64,000 nucleotides of DNA from Delphinus delphis. Its lineage: Eukaryota > Chordata > Mammalia > Artiodactyla > Delphinidae. Within the stretch, counting starts at the first letter, position 1. Every line of letters starts with the position of its first letter. Below the pieces are notes generated by a model. That model searched no databases, was not told the DNA's origin, and worked only from the letters and a program-made list of their open reading frames with translations. Below, piece by piece: positions 24,081 through 35,905 of this stretch. Location: NCBI RefSeq assembly GCF_949987515.2, contig NC_082685.1, positions 30,272,168 through 30,336,167 of the forward strand. The letters run 5' to 3'. The translations under genes were made by a program, and so were the position numbers.

Positions 24081-25203
24081 AAATATATATATATATTTTT
24101 AGCTTGATTTTTTTCTGAAGTAGGAGTACTTTTTCTAAAACAAGAAAATAAAAGCACAAGATGATCTATACTAATAGCACAGTTTTTCTAAGTAACATTT
24201 AATATTCACCATTTTTAACAAGCAAGTAGAATTATATTGATGATCCTAAAATAATTTTGCATCTAAAGTAAGTGCTAATAAATAAGCATCTCCAGGGCTT
24301 TACCAAGTGAGAGGATATTTGAATTCAAACAGGAACTTCATCGCTATCTAGCTGGGGGAACTGGACTTAGCCAGTGAACATTCCCTAGACCTCACCTACT
24401 AAAGCATTAAATGACAAACTTGAGCTTGATGACCTCTGAAGGCATTTCTAACAATAATAATAATAATACCTTAGTAACTCACATCCCCTCAAAATGATCC
24501 CCAACCCCTATCTGAATATGACTCTAGATTATATAGGATAAAGTCATATTTTAAATGGAGCTATTTGAAATGCCTCCAGAAGTCTTTGAAGAGACTTAAG
24601 AACTAAACAACATAAATTCCTACTTTAGTGGTCTCATTTCAATGACAGAGGTTGAAAAATGTTATCTGTTCTTCTGCTTCCTGAGGGCTTTGCTAGGATC
24701 TTAGATACAATCACACCATTATGAAAATGTTGACTAATCTGGAAAAACCATCAGTGGGCTCTGCCTCAAGCAGCTCATTCACTATGTTACTGCCATTCTC
24801 CAAAAAAACGCTGTTGAGAATTGATGACAACATGGCTGTATTTTAAGCTTGAAGATCACTTGGTGGCGGGTTTTACCAAAAGTGGAAGCTTTTCGCCTAC
24901 ACACATTCCAGGACACCCACACATCTCACATCAAATATAATACTCAAGTCCTATCGCCAAAAGTATAGAGTGAGCACTGGCAATCAGAAGAAAATGACAC
25001 AATGTCTGTATATGTTAAAGTCTCAAGCTGCTTTTGGAAAGACAGGAAGGGTGTGGAGTTGAAGACGGCAGATTTAACACTGAAACAGAGAAGTCATAAA
25101 TTCATTAGCATGCTGTAGTCAGTGAAGTAATGGTAACGGGTAAAAAAAAAATTGCAATTATAAGAGAGATGATAAATAGCCCCTGGCATTTAGCTTTACA
25201 GTC
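24081..25203. other. unique DNA, nothing recognised
   Basis: Holds a small AAT-type repeat (24450-24467). No recognisable gene or transposon on either strand. Confidence 0.4.
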
Positions 25204-25217
25204 AAAAGACAAGAAGG
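25204..25217. repeat. 14-bp target-site duplication, left copy
   Basis: AAAAGACAAGAAGG here is repeated exactly at 25738-25751, bracketing the L1 fragment at 25218-25737. Confidence 0.95.
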
Positions 25218-25737
25218 TGACCCAGCAATCCCACTACTGGGCATATACCCAGAGAAAACCATAATTCAAAAAGACACATGCACCCCAATGTTCATTGTAG
25301 CACTATTTACAATAGCCAGGTCATGGAAGCAACCTAAATGTCCACTGGCAGATGAATGGATAAAGAAGATATGATACATGTATACAATGGAATATTACTC
25401 AGCCATAAAAAGGAACGAAACTGGGTCATTTGCAGAGAAGTGGATGGACCTAGAAACTGTCATACAGAGCGAAGTAAGTCAGAAAGAGAAAAACAAATAC
25501 TGTATATTAACGCATATATCTGAAATCTAGAAAAATGGTACAGATGAACCAGTTTGCAAGGTAGAAATAGAGACACAGATGTAGAGAATAAATGTATGGA
25601 CACCAAGGGGGGAAAGCAGGGGTGGGGTGGGGTGGTGGGATGAGTTGGGAGATTGGGATTGACATGTATACACTAATATGTATAAAATAGATAACTAATA
25701 AGAACCTGCTGTATAATAAATAAATTAAATAAAAAAA
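25218..25737 (+). mobile_element. 5'-truncated L1 with ORF2 tail and 3' UTR
   Basis: Starts inside the ORF2 C-terminal region. Frame +, from about 25218, reads DPAIPLLGIYPEKT, the conserved L1 ORF2 end. It continues through 3' UTR sequence with a G-rich block (25607-25638) and finishes in an A tail. An exact 14-bp duplication flanks it, so truncation happened at insertion. The ORF2 remnant has an in-frame TGA at about 25371, where the L1 pattern WIKKMW would need TGG, so it could not encode a normal C-terminus. Dead on arrival because the reverse transcriptase and endonuclease are absent. Confidence 0.95.
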
Positions 25738-25751
25738 AAAAGACAAGAAGG

Positions 25752-26529
25752 AATGGTGGAGACTGGATACCTGGAAAATACATGTTATCTAAAGGGAAAG
25801 CTTCAATTTGGCTCAGTAGACTGTCATGACATGGAAATGCAGGCCTTGCGTTGCCAACACTTCTGTCTCCTTTTTTTCTTTTTTCATGAGAAGCTGCAAA
25901 TCTAGGTTCTATGCAACTTTAGTTGATTCTTAAATGCTAGCAACCAATTTTTAAATCCTATTTGAACAAACACTATATTAGGCAAAATAAAACAGGACTG
26001 TGGATCAAATTTGGTCTGTATGCCCCCAGTGGATAACTCCTCAGATAAAGACTATACAGCCTGGTGGGAAAAATATTGAAATCAGTGTCAGAAGTAAAGT
26101 ATCTTCAAATCTATATTAATATATGCATATGACTTGTTTGGGCGGGATTTTTATGGACAAAATGACACTGGAGGAAAAGGAGAAAAGAAAGGATAGACAT
26201 GAAGGAAGTTGAGAAAGATGATCATAACCAAAGGTGTAGAGACATGAAAGTCTTTGTCCTTTTAATTATTATTTTTATCATAGAGATTCAACACAGTTAA
26301 AGGATTAAGTATGGGATAGGTGGAATGGTAAGGGATAGAAAAAAATCTAACCAATTGAAAGTCTGTGGTGTAGAACTAGATACTTGACCTATGTTTTCAT
26401 CTTCAATTCTAATGATAATAGGATAACAATATTATTCATCTTTTATAGATGTGGGAATTAAGGCAGGCCGGTATTCACCAATCTATAATCCCACAGCACG
26501 CAGTTGGGATTGAATTAATATCTGACTAC
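25752..26529. other. unique DNA, nothing recognised
   Basis: AT-rich sequence between the L1 and a SINE. The stretch 26395-26520 (TATTATTCATCTTTTATAGA, CACAGCACGCAGTTGGGATT) may be a very old reverse-strand MIR, but too diverged for a firm call. Confidence 0.35.
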
Positions 26530-26541
26530 AAAAGTCGAGTT

Positions 26542-26872
26542 CTTTTTGTTTTTTTTTTAAATTTATTTATTTTTGGCTGTGCTGGGTCTTCGTTTCTGTG
26601 CGAGGGCTTTCTCTAGTTGCGGCAAGCGGGGGCCACTCTTCATCGCGGTGCACGGGCCTCTCACTGTCGTGGCCTCTCTTGCTGGGGAGCACAGGCTCCA
26701 GACGCGCAGGCTCAGTAGTTGTGGCTCACAGGCTCTAGAGCGCAGGCTCAGTAGTTGTGACGCACGGGCCCAGTTGCCCCGAGGCATGTGGGATCTTCCC
26801 GGACCAGGGCTCGAACCCGTGTCCCCTGCATTGGCAGGCGGATTCTTAACCCCTGTGCCACCAGGGAAGCCC
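26542..26872 (-). mobile_element. CHR-type SINE, long form, 12-bp duplication
   Basis: Reverse-strand long CHR SINE of about 330 bp. The tRNA-related head is at the right (CCACCAGGGAAGCCC), the B box GGGCTCGAACCCG is intact on the reverse strand, and the 3' unit reads AAATTTATTTATTTTTGGCT at the left. Flanked by an exact AAAAGTCGAGTT duplication (26530-26541 and 26873-26884). The middle has two copies of a CAGTAGTTGTG-containing module. Confidence 0.96.
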
Positions 26873-27159
26873 AAAAGTCGAGTTTTTTAACCACGACTGT
26901 GTCACACTGGACCACAGGTTATAGTTATATTGTAGAGCTTCACTGTCCAATAAAGCAGCCACTAGCCACATAAGGCTATTGAGTACTTGCAGTCAGGAAT
27001 GAGGTGCCATGCTAAAATGATTGAACTTCCTCGTGCAGACAGTGGGAAGATGCCAAAGGATTTTCAAAGAGGAAGTAACCAAGTGCTATCAGATGTTGCA
27101 GAAAGGTCAATCTGGAAGTCCTGGGCTGAAAGGAGTATATGAACGGACGTCCCTGTCTG

Positions 27160-27615
27160 GTGCAGCCCACTCACTCTCAGCCTCATCTTCACAATTCTCC
27201 CCCAGGGTTCACTAGCATCCATTCACAATGGCTTTCCTTCAGTTCCTTGAAATAGCCAAGCTAATCTCACTTTAAGCCTTTTATATTTGCTGTTGCTTCT
27301 GCCTACAAAGCTTATAGCATAGATCCTTTACATGGATGGCTCTGTTCATTCTGTTATCCATGTTTCCACGTTAAAACCTGATTCCATGATTTCAAGTAGT
27401 CTTGCCAGCCCTGCCTCTCACTCCCATCTTCATTTTATTTTCTTCATGACCCTTGACACTGTCTGACATCCTCTGTTTACTGCTTACCTTGGGTCTCTCC
27501 TAGAACGGGAGCTCCAGGAGAAGAGACCAGTCCCTATTAGCCACTGTTCTATCTCCAGTGCCTAGAACACTGACCGGCAAATAGGGGAACCTCAATAGCT
27601 ATTTAATGAAAAAGA
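27160..27615 (+). mobile_element. L2 LINE 3' end fragment
   Basis: L2 3' landmarks: ACACTGTCTGACATCCTCTG, GAACGGGAGCTCCAGGAG, CCAGTGCCTAGAACACTGACC and a tail AATAGCTATTTAATGAAAAA. The 5' limit is approximate because divergence grows upstream. Confidence 0.7.
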
Positions 27616-29252
27616 GAATGCTCACATAATATTTAGCAACAAATTATGACCATGATGCTTCAATTTTCAAATAGTTTACCAAAATTTTGAGATAATTTTT
27701 TTTCCAAGTCTTAGAGCTAATAACTAAATCCAGAAGAAGGAGAGAATTGATTGATAGTCAATTCTGGTAAATCTCTATTCTTAAGGCTAATTTGATTGCT
27801 TGTTCATTTATCTGAATAGCCTATTACCTCAATTTGAAACGTGGATATATTAGTTTAAATTAAGCCTGTTTTCCTTGACTGAAATTCCAGGCTTGTGAAT
27901 TTTTTAAAATTCCAATAAATAAATATGTATTTATTTGCTAATGGTACTTCCCATTAGCAAGTCTTCTCGAATAATCTGCTTTCAGAAGAGATGTGTTGAC
28001 CAGACGACAGTCATAAAGGGAATTCTGTGTCCTGTCTCACCAGTAGAACAGAAAAATGCAGCTGAATCTGGACTTGTAGACTTATACTATGTGGCTCATT
28101 TTTATTCTCTGATCATAATATAGACACTCTCATGTTGCAATTTCTATTTTGGACATATAGGTACATTATCAGCAAACATGTTGTCTTGAGGGTAATTAAA
28201 ACTGAGAAGATAACAGAGTGGTTTTGCAAAGAGACTCTTTGAATTCATTGACTGTGTGATTCTACTGCCATTCTGGTCAACAATGTAAATACAAACAGTC
28301 ACCCTTCAGGGATATAGAGACAGAAGAAGAGCACTTTTATTAGATATATTTCACCTTTGAAAATTATCTACACTTTTACACTAACACAGTGAATTCACAG
28401 TACGAACATCACACCTAATTCCTCTGAATCTCAAAAGACGTTCAAATAATTCTCTCATGGCTTGTGTCCACACAAACCAATAAAAGGATGACATTCATCC
28501 AGGTGTATGACTTTCTCATGTGTGACAGGTATAATGTGAGGAAGACTCTTCACATGTTAAGCCAAGCACGATTTAAGAAATTACTAATGTTAATACCCTT
28601 CATGACATTTTAACCACTTCAGAATGCCATGCATTAAAACACAGTTAGCTGGAAACTGCTGATGAAGTTTAGTTGCAAGGGACAGCAGGAATTCCTGTTA
28701 CTGTCCTTGGATTGGCCCCAGTAGTGCAGAATGTGAAAATTATTATTCCTCATCTATCTACAAGTTGCCAGAATCTTAGAAGCTAAAATTCTCAGAAGGA
28801 GGCTTGAAGCATTTAAGAGGGCCAGTGGGTAGTAAGTCCCAGAGGCTGTATTAGCCCATGACAGCTCAGAGGGAAGAGTTTTCACTCGGCTAGATAATGC
28901 CTTGGTAAATTTATCTACAGACCCTTAGAGTAAATAGATTGTGTTTCAGCCTACTAATTTAGTGTATAACTGAACCATTATTAAAAGCATTCATACTGAA
29001 ATGAGCAAAATATATTAAAATTCCAAATTCCTACGTAGCTGTTATAGTAAAGATCTCAAAACTGAAGGTCTCCAGAAGAAAGTGATGGGAATTAGAGACA
29101 AAAGAATGAAGAAGGACAATGAGAGTTGGGAGACAGTGTTGATGGGAGAGTACATACCCCACGGAAAGGGAGTAGAAGCTTCAAGTCTGGCTTGTCATTG
29201 CCACCTGGGTCCAGTTTTGCCAAACCTCCTAATTTTTCAAAAGAAGATAATA
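27616..29252. other. unique DNA, nothing recognised
   Basis: No gene or repeat family seen. A pair of adjacent hairpins at 27917-27958 is listed separately. Confidence 0.4.
27917..27958. repeat. two adjacent inverted repeats
   Basis: AAATAAATA / TATTTATTT (9-bp arms, 2-nt loop, 27917-27936) is followed without a gap by GCTAATGG / CCATTAGC (8-bp arms, 6-nt loop, 27937-27958). Both pair perfectly. Confidence 0.9.
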
Positions 29253-29470
29253 GGGCTTCCCTGGTGGCACAGTGGTTGAGAGTCTGCCTGCCGATGCAGG
29301 GGACATGGGTTCGTGCCCCGGTCCGGGAAGATCCCACGTGCCACGGAGCGGCTGGGCCCGTGAGCCATGACCACTGAGCCTGCACGTCCGGAGCCTGTGC
29401 TCCGCAACGGGAGAGGCCACAACAGTGAGAGGCCCGTGTACCGCCAAAAAAAAAAAAAAAAAAAAAAAAA
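29253..29470 (+). mobile_element. CHR-type SINE, full length
   Basis: Short-form CHR SINE with 5' GGGCTTCCCTGGTGGCACAG, GGTTCGTGCCC box, complete 3' unit and an A tail of about 25. A candidate duplication AGATAA precedes the element (29245-29250) and follows the tail, but the overlap with the A tail makes its length uncertain. Confidence 0.95.
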
Positions 29471-30136
29471 GATAAGAATTCGTATTTCTATGTAAAATCT
29501 TCCAAAATTTAGAAGTAGGCAATGAATACCTACTTTTATAAAGACACCAGTGTGAATTGAATTGCCAGAATCAGCAAATAAAACTATAGCAATCCATTTT
29601 ATTTTGAATTTTAGATAAACAATGAATAATATTTTAGTTTAAGAATGTCCTAAGTGTTGCATAGGATATACTTATACTAAAAACAATTGGTTGCTTACTT
29701 GGGAATTCAGATTTCACTGTGTGTCCTCTGACAATCCTCATATCTGGCAATCATACATGTGAACCATATTTGCAAGCTAGATTCAACACTGGGCTGCACC
29801 AACTTTAAAAAAACCCTGCCTTGATGAATTCCAATGGATTTTTCATCTGGGTATTCAATTTGAACCATTATATTAGAGTTTGTTATTCAATTACTCTGTT
29901 TCTGGGTTTTGAAAATTGGGGGGTCTTGTTTTAACAAGTAGATATTAAAGTCCCTTGGATGCAAAAACTTCCTCTTTTTTTTTTGATAGTAGATACACAG
30001 AGGTAAGTTCAAGGGCAGATAAAATGTGATATGAAGACCCTGTACATAGGTGTTGAAGAACATAAACTTATGTGAACTTCCACTGTAATCTGGATAATTC
30101 AATCAAGACAAAATAACAACAACAATAACAATAATA
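29471..30136. other. unique DNA, nothing recognised
   Basis: No recognised gene or transposon. Ends in a small AAC/AAT low-complexity stretch at 30111-30137. Confidence 0.4.
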
Positions 30137-30375
30137 AGAACTAGCATCCTCTAAGCATATATTATGCATCAGATCTTGTTCTGAGCACTTCATATGCTTT
30201 AAATTACTTAATCCTCTAGTTTCTATGAATTGTGGTTCTCTCATCATTCCCATCTTCCAGATGAAGCACTGAGGCACAGAGAAGTTAAGTACCTTGCCCA
30301 GGGCCACACTGTTAGTACACAGCAGAACCAGAATTCTACTCCAGGTGTTCTAGCTCCAGAGCCTTGATATTTGCT
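30137..30375 (-). mobile_element. MIR SINE, nearly full length
   Basis: Well-preserved reverse-strand MIR: TTCTGAGCACTTCATATGCT, GAGGCACAGAGAAGTTAAGT, ACCTTGCCCAGGGCCACACT and TCTAGCTCCAGAGCCTTGAT occur in order, covering most of the about 260-bp consensus. Confidence 0.92.
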
Positions 30376-31234
30376 CTACAATCTTTCAAAAAAGAGCTAA
30401 AATCGATGAGCAGGAACCCCTCAAAGACAGATAAATATAGGCAAACACCTATCCGTTTTACAGAAAGCTGAGACAGAGAAATTTAATTCAGGTTTAGGTT
30501 CATGAACAAAAGTTTGCCAGATCCAGAAGAGTAACATACGGTGTAATTTGTGATGCCCTTTTTGGATGCAGAGACCAAAAAAAAAAAAAAAAGTTCTTTC
30601 AAGATAATCTCTTTAAAAAAAAAAAAAAAGTACAACAAAATGAAGGTGAGACTACAGCCTCACAGTCAGAAGAGTAAAGTATACCACCAGCTTTATGAGT
30701 CATTCTGTGAATTTTATGTTCTGTACATTCCACAAAGTTAACGGGAAATTAAATTAACACAGTTCTTTATAGCATTTTAAATTTTTACCACAATTAATTT
30801 CCTGTACTACTGTATTTTGGTTCTGCAGCAATCATTTGAGTAAATTTAACTCAGATACATCATTCCATCCCCCAAATTAAAGAAATAAGTCATTTCTTTT
30901 TCCTGACTTACTTCCTGACAACTCACCTGTCTGCCTTATTTTATGTGAAAGGTTATGCGTGTTTAGAGCGGGAGGAAATTTAGGTCTTCTTTTAAGGGTA
31001 TTCTCTATCCCTTTGATACCTCTTTCAAAAAAGACCTCTTTATGCAATGAATAAAACATGCCGCAGACACAGGATATATACGAACTTTCATCACTGTCTT
31101 TCAGTGCTTCCCTACGAAATCAGCCATGGGCAAACTTTGGTAAGAACAGACAGACAGGAGAGGTAATTCACTTTGCCTCCAAATCAAACCAGCGAACACC
31201 CACATCTCCAAAAGGAAGGCTCAATTAGCCAATA
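30376..31234. other. unique DNA with two A tracts
   Basis: Two A runs of 15 or more (about 30577-30592 and 30615-30629) lie 22 bp apart. No gene or known repeat otherwise. Confidence 0.4.
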
Positions 31235-31330
31235 AAGAGGCTCTTATAATTCATCTGGCCCACAGTCTTTATTTTACAGATAAGATTCTAAGATCCAAAG
31301 GGATGAAATGACTAATGTAATCTTTCGCCC
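31235..31330. repeat. old interspersed repeat, class uncertain
   Basis: TTCATCTGGCCCACAGTCTT ... TTTTACAGATAAGATTCTAAG resembles the same unassigned mammalian repeat noted at 23045-23185. Highly diverged. Confidence 0.35.
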
Positions 31331-31514
31331 ATTTTGGAGAGATTCCTTAAGATTTCCTTTGTTCTACCCTGTGAGGCAAAGCTTGCTCACAGTTTCTGGA
31401 TAGAGAGTGTCTGGGCAGACCAAATACACCCAGGGACTTCACATCTGTGAACCTCTTTCTTCAGCTATGAAACAAAAAGAGGAAAAAGTATTTCCAAGTT
31501 TCTTCCTAGCATTC

Positions 31515-31899
31515 TTTTTTTTTAAGAAATTTATTTATTTATGGCTGCATTGGGTTTCCGTTGCTGCACACGGGCTATCTTTAGTTGCATCGAGTGGGGG
31601 CTGCTCTTCGTTGCAATGTGTGGGCTTCTCATTGCGGTGGCTTCTCTTGCTGCGGAGCACGGGCTCTAGGTGCGTGGGCTTCAGTAGTTGTGGCACGCAG
31701 GCTCAGTAATTGTGGCTCACAGGCTCTAGAGTGCAGGCTCAGTAGTTGTGGCTCATGGGCTCTAGAGCACAGGTTCAGTAGTTGTGGCTCACGGCCTTAG
31801 CTGCTCTGCAGCATGTGGGATCTTCCCGGACCAGGGCTCGAACCAGTGTCCCCTGCATTGGCAGGAGGGTTCTTAACCACTGCACCACCAGGGAAGCCC
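31515..31899 (-). mobile_element. CHR-type SINE, long form with expanded module
   Basis: Reverse-strand long CHR SINE flanked by an exact CTTCCTAGCATTC duplication (31502-31514 and 31900-31912). At about 385 bp it is some 55 bp longer than the copy at 26542. The excess lies at about 31690-31795, where the module CAGTAGTTGTGGCTCA...GGGCTCTAGAG is present in three tandem versions plus a partial one. Confidence 0.96.
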
Positions 31900-31912
31900 C
31901 TTCCTAGCATTC

Positions 31913-32560
31913 GTAATGCTATTCTGTAGCTTCCAAAATGACTTCCAGTAACTTGAGTCATCAGGCATATAGAATGTTGACTTTCAGGTGTTTCAGTGTA
32001 CAGAGGAGAATTCTTCCTGAGCTCAAGGCTGACTATCTGCTCACTGTCAATGCTATGTCTCAAAAGTGTTTGTGAGTAAATTTCACTTGGAATAATTTTC
32101 CCATAGAAAATGTATTATACGTGGTGACACTTATAATGGTGACATGACAGGACCGGCCAGAAGATAAAGAACTTTAAACTAGGTGGATAGCTCTAATTTC
32201 AGGGCATAGAGCTGGATCTATGTAAAGTTTAGAGATAGGAAAAATCTTTTTGACACTCTCCCATATTTTATTATTCTTCCTCCATTTTTTATCATTCTTT
32301 TCTTTTCCCCTGACCTACACCACCTCCCACCCCCAAAGGACTAGAATTTGGTAGATTACCTTCTTGCTCTTGGCCCTGAATAGAATTCTTTTTTTTTCCT
32401 TTTTTTTTTTGGAAGGAAACAAAGCTTGTCAAATTAATTTATTCTAATTTTGAGGGCTTGAGAGCCCCAGAATCTTCATGGAAGCACTCTAAATTTCTAG
32501 AACTGTGCTGTTTGTTCCTTCCAAGAAGAAGTGCCAATAGCTCAGGAGAGTCTTTCACAA
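31913..32560. other. unique DNA, nothing recognised
   Basis: No gene or repeat family recognised. Includes T-rich tracts near 32390-32410. Confidence 0.4.
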
Positions 32561-32782
32561 TCTCTCCCCAACCAACCTTACCAGGCCATGGCGATGCTCA
32601 CTCAGGCATCTAACCACAGCAAATGACTTAGCCACTCATATTCTTCTCTGACCTTGCCTACATCAATTTCTCCAGAAGGCCCTTCCCTCTGGAGAAAACA
32701 TCCATTCAGGCTGTTGAATCATTGCTAAAGAGACTCACCTCAATCCCCTCTAAATAATAGAAAACGAATGTTGAGTGAATAA

Positions 32783-32826
32783 ATGGATGGGTGGATAGGT
32801 GGATGGATGGATGGATGGATGGATGA
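32783..32826. repeat. GGAT tetranucleotide microsatellite
   Basis: (GGAT)n with one GGGT and one GGATAGGT interruption at the left and pure units at the right. It follows TGAGTGAATAAATGG, a possible L2 tail, suggesting the microsatellite grew from a LINE tail. Confidence 0.9.
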
Positions 32827-33004
32827 ATAAGTAAAAGAGAATATGCCTTAATCTAAGTCTGTAATCTGTAGACAAGGTAAATCAAAGTGAAGAGAAGAAT
32901 TAGCAACATAGATAGAAAATAGTAAGACAGAGCTTGCCTCTATGTGTGCAGACCAGACCTCAGAAGGAATCTACTCCGGGAAAGATTTTTAAATCCTTCA
33001 TTTC

Positions 33005-33115
33005 AATACAACCACATTAGATTACAAAGCATTTTCACGTATATTACCTCATTTGATTTTTACAGGCCTCTGAAAGTTATTGTCTCATTTTACAAATGTG
33101 GGAATTGGAGCTGCA
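33005..33115 (-). mobile_element. MIR-like SINE fossil
   Basis: AAGCATTTTCACGTATATTACCTCATTTGATTTTTACAGGCC and TCATTTTACAAATGTGGGAA, in diverged form, follow reverse MIR order. A 143-codon frame crosses it without coding meaning. Confidence 0.55.
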
Positions 33116-33511
33116 AGAATGGAATTGCCTTTTTTTCCCGATCAACTAGACTGTGGTACAGTCTTCCAGACCTCTGCCACCTGGTTGCCCTCTCCAAAAG
33201 TTCTGATCATCCTTTTCTTTCACTTTTTTTTTTCTTTAGACACTCTAGATATTTTCCCCCAAATATTTCCATGGCAGTGAGAGTGAATCAAGATACACAG
33301 ATTAGAGTGAGGCAGAAATCTCATCTCCTCACATGTTATTTGCAATTTTACACATGTGGACGAATGAATGAGTGATTACTTATATGCATTCCTAAAATTA
33401 AAATCTCTATTTCTCATGAGTTATTGTTCTTAGTAGAAGCAAAGGGCATACACTATGATCATAATGAACCTTCATTAGTCTATTCATTCTATGACTCAAA
33501 GATGATGTCTG

Positions 33512-33565
<54 letters not shown>

Positions 33566-34369
33566 TTTTTTTTTTAAGTGGAATTTAGGGGGAAAAAAGA
33601 AACAGGTAAGACGGCTTTTCAGCTATCAAGCTCTTTGATAGTTTTCTTGTTGTCTGTCAAGCACCTGTCTCTTTGCTATGGGTGTAACACTGACCCACTA
33701 AAACGAAACACTAAAACCAATTTATTTTACTCTGGGAGTAACAAGAATTGTGATATATTATTTCAGGGGAAATTGACTGAACAAGTCTTTTTATATGCAA
33801 TGTAGTTCATTTAATGTTAATGAAGGTGATTGAGTGGCTTTATATACCCTTTATCTACTTGCACATTTTATAATTAAGAGAAGAATACATTATGAAGAAG
33901 ATTAGGAACTGTAAAAGACTATTCAATGTTATTTTCCATGAGCAACTTTGTTTTTTATAAAAGATGGACACCTGATAATCACATGTCGATAAACAGCTGA
34001 GGGTCTCTCCTGCATTTTCTCTTTTCCTAGGCCTTTATCCTACCTTTATTGACATGGATTTGTCATCTCCATCAGGTTAACATGCCAGTAAAGACAGGAA
34101 TGTTACTTTCACAAGTGTCAACATGATCTGGGAGAAAATGTTTCTAGAATGCTATGACAACTCCAAATAAGACAAACTTCCTGCAGATATTCAAATTACA
34201 GAGGATAAATTTTAAAATTTTATACTAGGAAATACACAATGTAAAGTCTTAGCAATTATGAATTTTAATATCTCTTAAATCTGTTATATTAAATATAGAA
34301 GTTCAGCTAGAATAAAAGTTTCTGATTCAAAATGTATATTAAAACTGCTACTGATGTATATAATCGGAA
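33116..34369. other. unique DNA with a microsatellite
   Basis: Contains the compound TG/TA/T repeat at 33514-33575. Otherwise no gene or repeat family recognised. Confidence 0.4.
33514..33575. repeat. compound microsatellite (TG)n(TA)n(T)n
   Basis: About 18 TG units run into about 8 TA units and then a T run of about 11. Likely polymorphic in length. Confidence 0.97.
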
Positions 34370-34411
34370 GCCTACATTTTAGAGTAGAGAGACATTAGAA
34401 CTCATCCAGTT

Positions 34412-34561
34412 CAGGGGCTGGCAAACTAGAATCCATGGGTCACCACCTGTTACTGTAAATAATGTGTTTTGGAACACAGCTACGCCCATTCATTTACATG
34501 TCGACCATGCCTGCTTTCATGCTATAGTGGCAGAGTAATTGTGCCCAAACCTAAAATATTT
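34412..34561 (+). mobile_element. hAT-type DNA transposon fossil
   Basis: Begins CAGGGGCTGGCAAACTAGAA, the end of a common mammalian hAT-type MITE, and continues with TGTTTTGGAACACAGCTACG and CTGCTTTCATGCTATAGTGG to CCTAAAATATT. The opposite inverted end is absent. Flanking sequence on both sides looks like the two halves of an older repeat (AACTCATCCAGTT to the left, GGGAAACTGAGACCAAGAG to the right), so it probably landed inside one. Confidence 0.75.
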
Positions 34562-35215
34562 CAATTCACTCTTACTTTGTATGCATAGGGAAACTGAGAC
34601 CAAGAGAAAATAACATGTCCAAGGTTACTCAGATTACTTTTAAAGTCTTATTGAAAATATATTCTCCTAAATAAGACCGGATATTCATCACAAGAGATAA
34701 TAAAGAAGCCTGGGCTTCTGAAATGAAAAAGACCTACATTTACCACTAGGGACCACCAGTAAGTAGTTAGAAGGCCTTACAGATCACCCGGTTCCCTCTG
34801 CTATGTACAATGATTTTTACCTAGAACCCATGCATGCTTTCCCTCTTCTCCAGGGAATCTCAACCGTGTTCAGTTATCCCATCCTTCTTATGACCCCCAC
34901 CTTCACCTTCAGGCCCGAGCTCTGATATGTATAAACTTTATCATAGTAATCCACTTCTATTTCGCCAGTGATCGGCTCAAGAATGGGCAGGAGATCAGGA
35001 GTGATCAGTGTGATTTGAATAAAGGCTTACAACAGAGGTTTCTTGTAAAATTCTTCCTTTCCCCGGAGACTAATAGGGAGCCAGTTTCTCTCTACCACTG
35101 GATATGAACAAGGAAGTATTTTGCTCCAGTGAATCTTGACAGCTCTCTTCTAACCATTAGGAAAAATAATCTGAGGACAATACTGACACAGAGATTAGGA
35201 CCGATTGAGTAAAAT

Positions 35216-35237
35216 CACACACACACACACACACACA
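35216..35237. repeat. CA dinucleotide repeat
   Basis: About 11 uninterrupted CA units followed by an A run. Confidence 0.95.
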
Positions 35238-35399
35238 AAAATAAGCCAGAACTCTAACTGGATCCTGCCTGATACATTTCTAGATTTCCAGTTATATAAG
35301 ACAAAACTTCCTTATTGCTTTCATCAGTTTCTATCAGACTATTCCTTATAACTAAAAGCATCTGAATACTTAAAATACTTCTCTAAATTTCAGAATGAG

Positions 35400-35500
35400 A
35401 ATATACGTATCTCGCAGTGCTGTTCTGAGGATTATATGGGCTAATATAGCAAGTGTATGGCACACAGTAAGTATTCATTGGATGTTAGTTATTTTCACTG
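35400..35500 (+). mobile_element. MIR 3' end fossil
   Basis: TGCTGTTCTGAGGATTATAT, GTGTATGGCACACAGTAAGT and ATTCATTGGATGTTAGTTAT follow the forward MIR 3' consensus. Confidence 0.75.
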
Positions 35501-35902
35501 ATTTCAATGAATATCAATTCCCACTGGACAAAATGTCTAGAAAATGGACACACACTTACAAACACTGTGTAAAATATGATGGGGCTGCGCATACAACATT
35601 TAGAGTAAAAATCATCTAATTTTCTATTGCAATATAAATAATTATATCACAGTGCTTCCAGATAAATAATTCAGATTTCCCCTGGTGTTCTTTAGTTATA
35701 TGGCTAAAGGAGCACAAGAACACTGGGTTGGAAATTGGTCTGTTTATTTTGACAAAAGTAATCTAGTTGAAATATATTGATTCATCTCAGGAGACAAGAA
35801 AAATCCCACGTATAATATTCAAGGTGAAGAATATTTATTTGTAATAAGACCAGAAAGGGAAAATACCTACTAGTCAATCAAATTGCTGAAGGAAATACTC
35901 AT

Positions 35903-35905
<3 letters not shown>

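Noticed and set aside
31690..31795. Tandem modules considered as a CRISPR-like or satellite array
   Set aside because: They are internal modules of one SINE bounded by an exact target duplication, in mammalian DNA.
32944..33375. 143-codon plus-strand open frame
   Set aside because: Crosses a MIR-like fossil and a T run, has no recognised domain and no supporting splice or promoter context.
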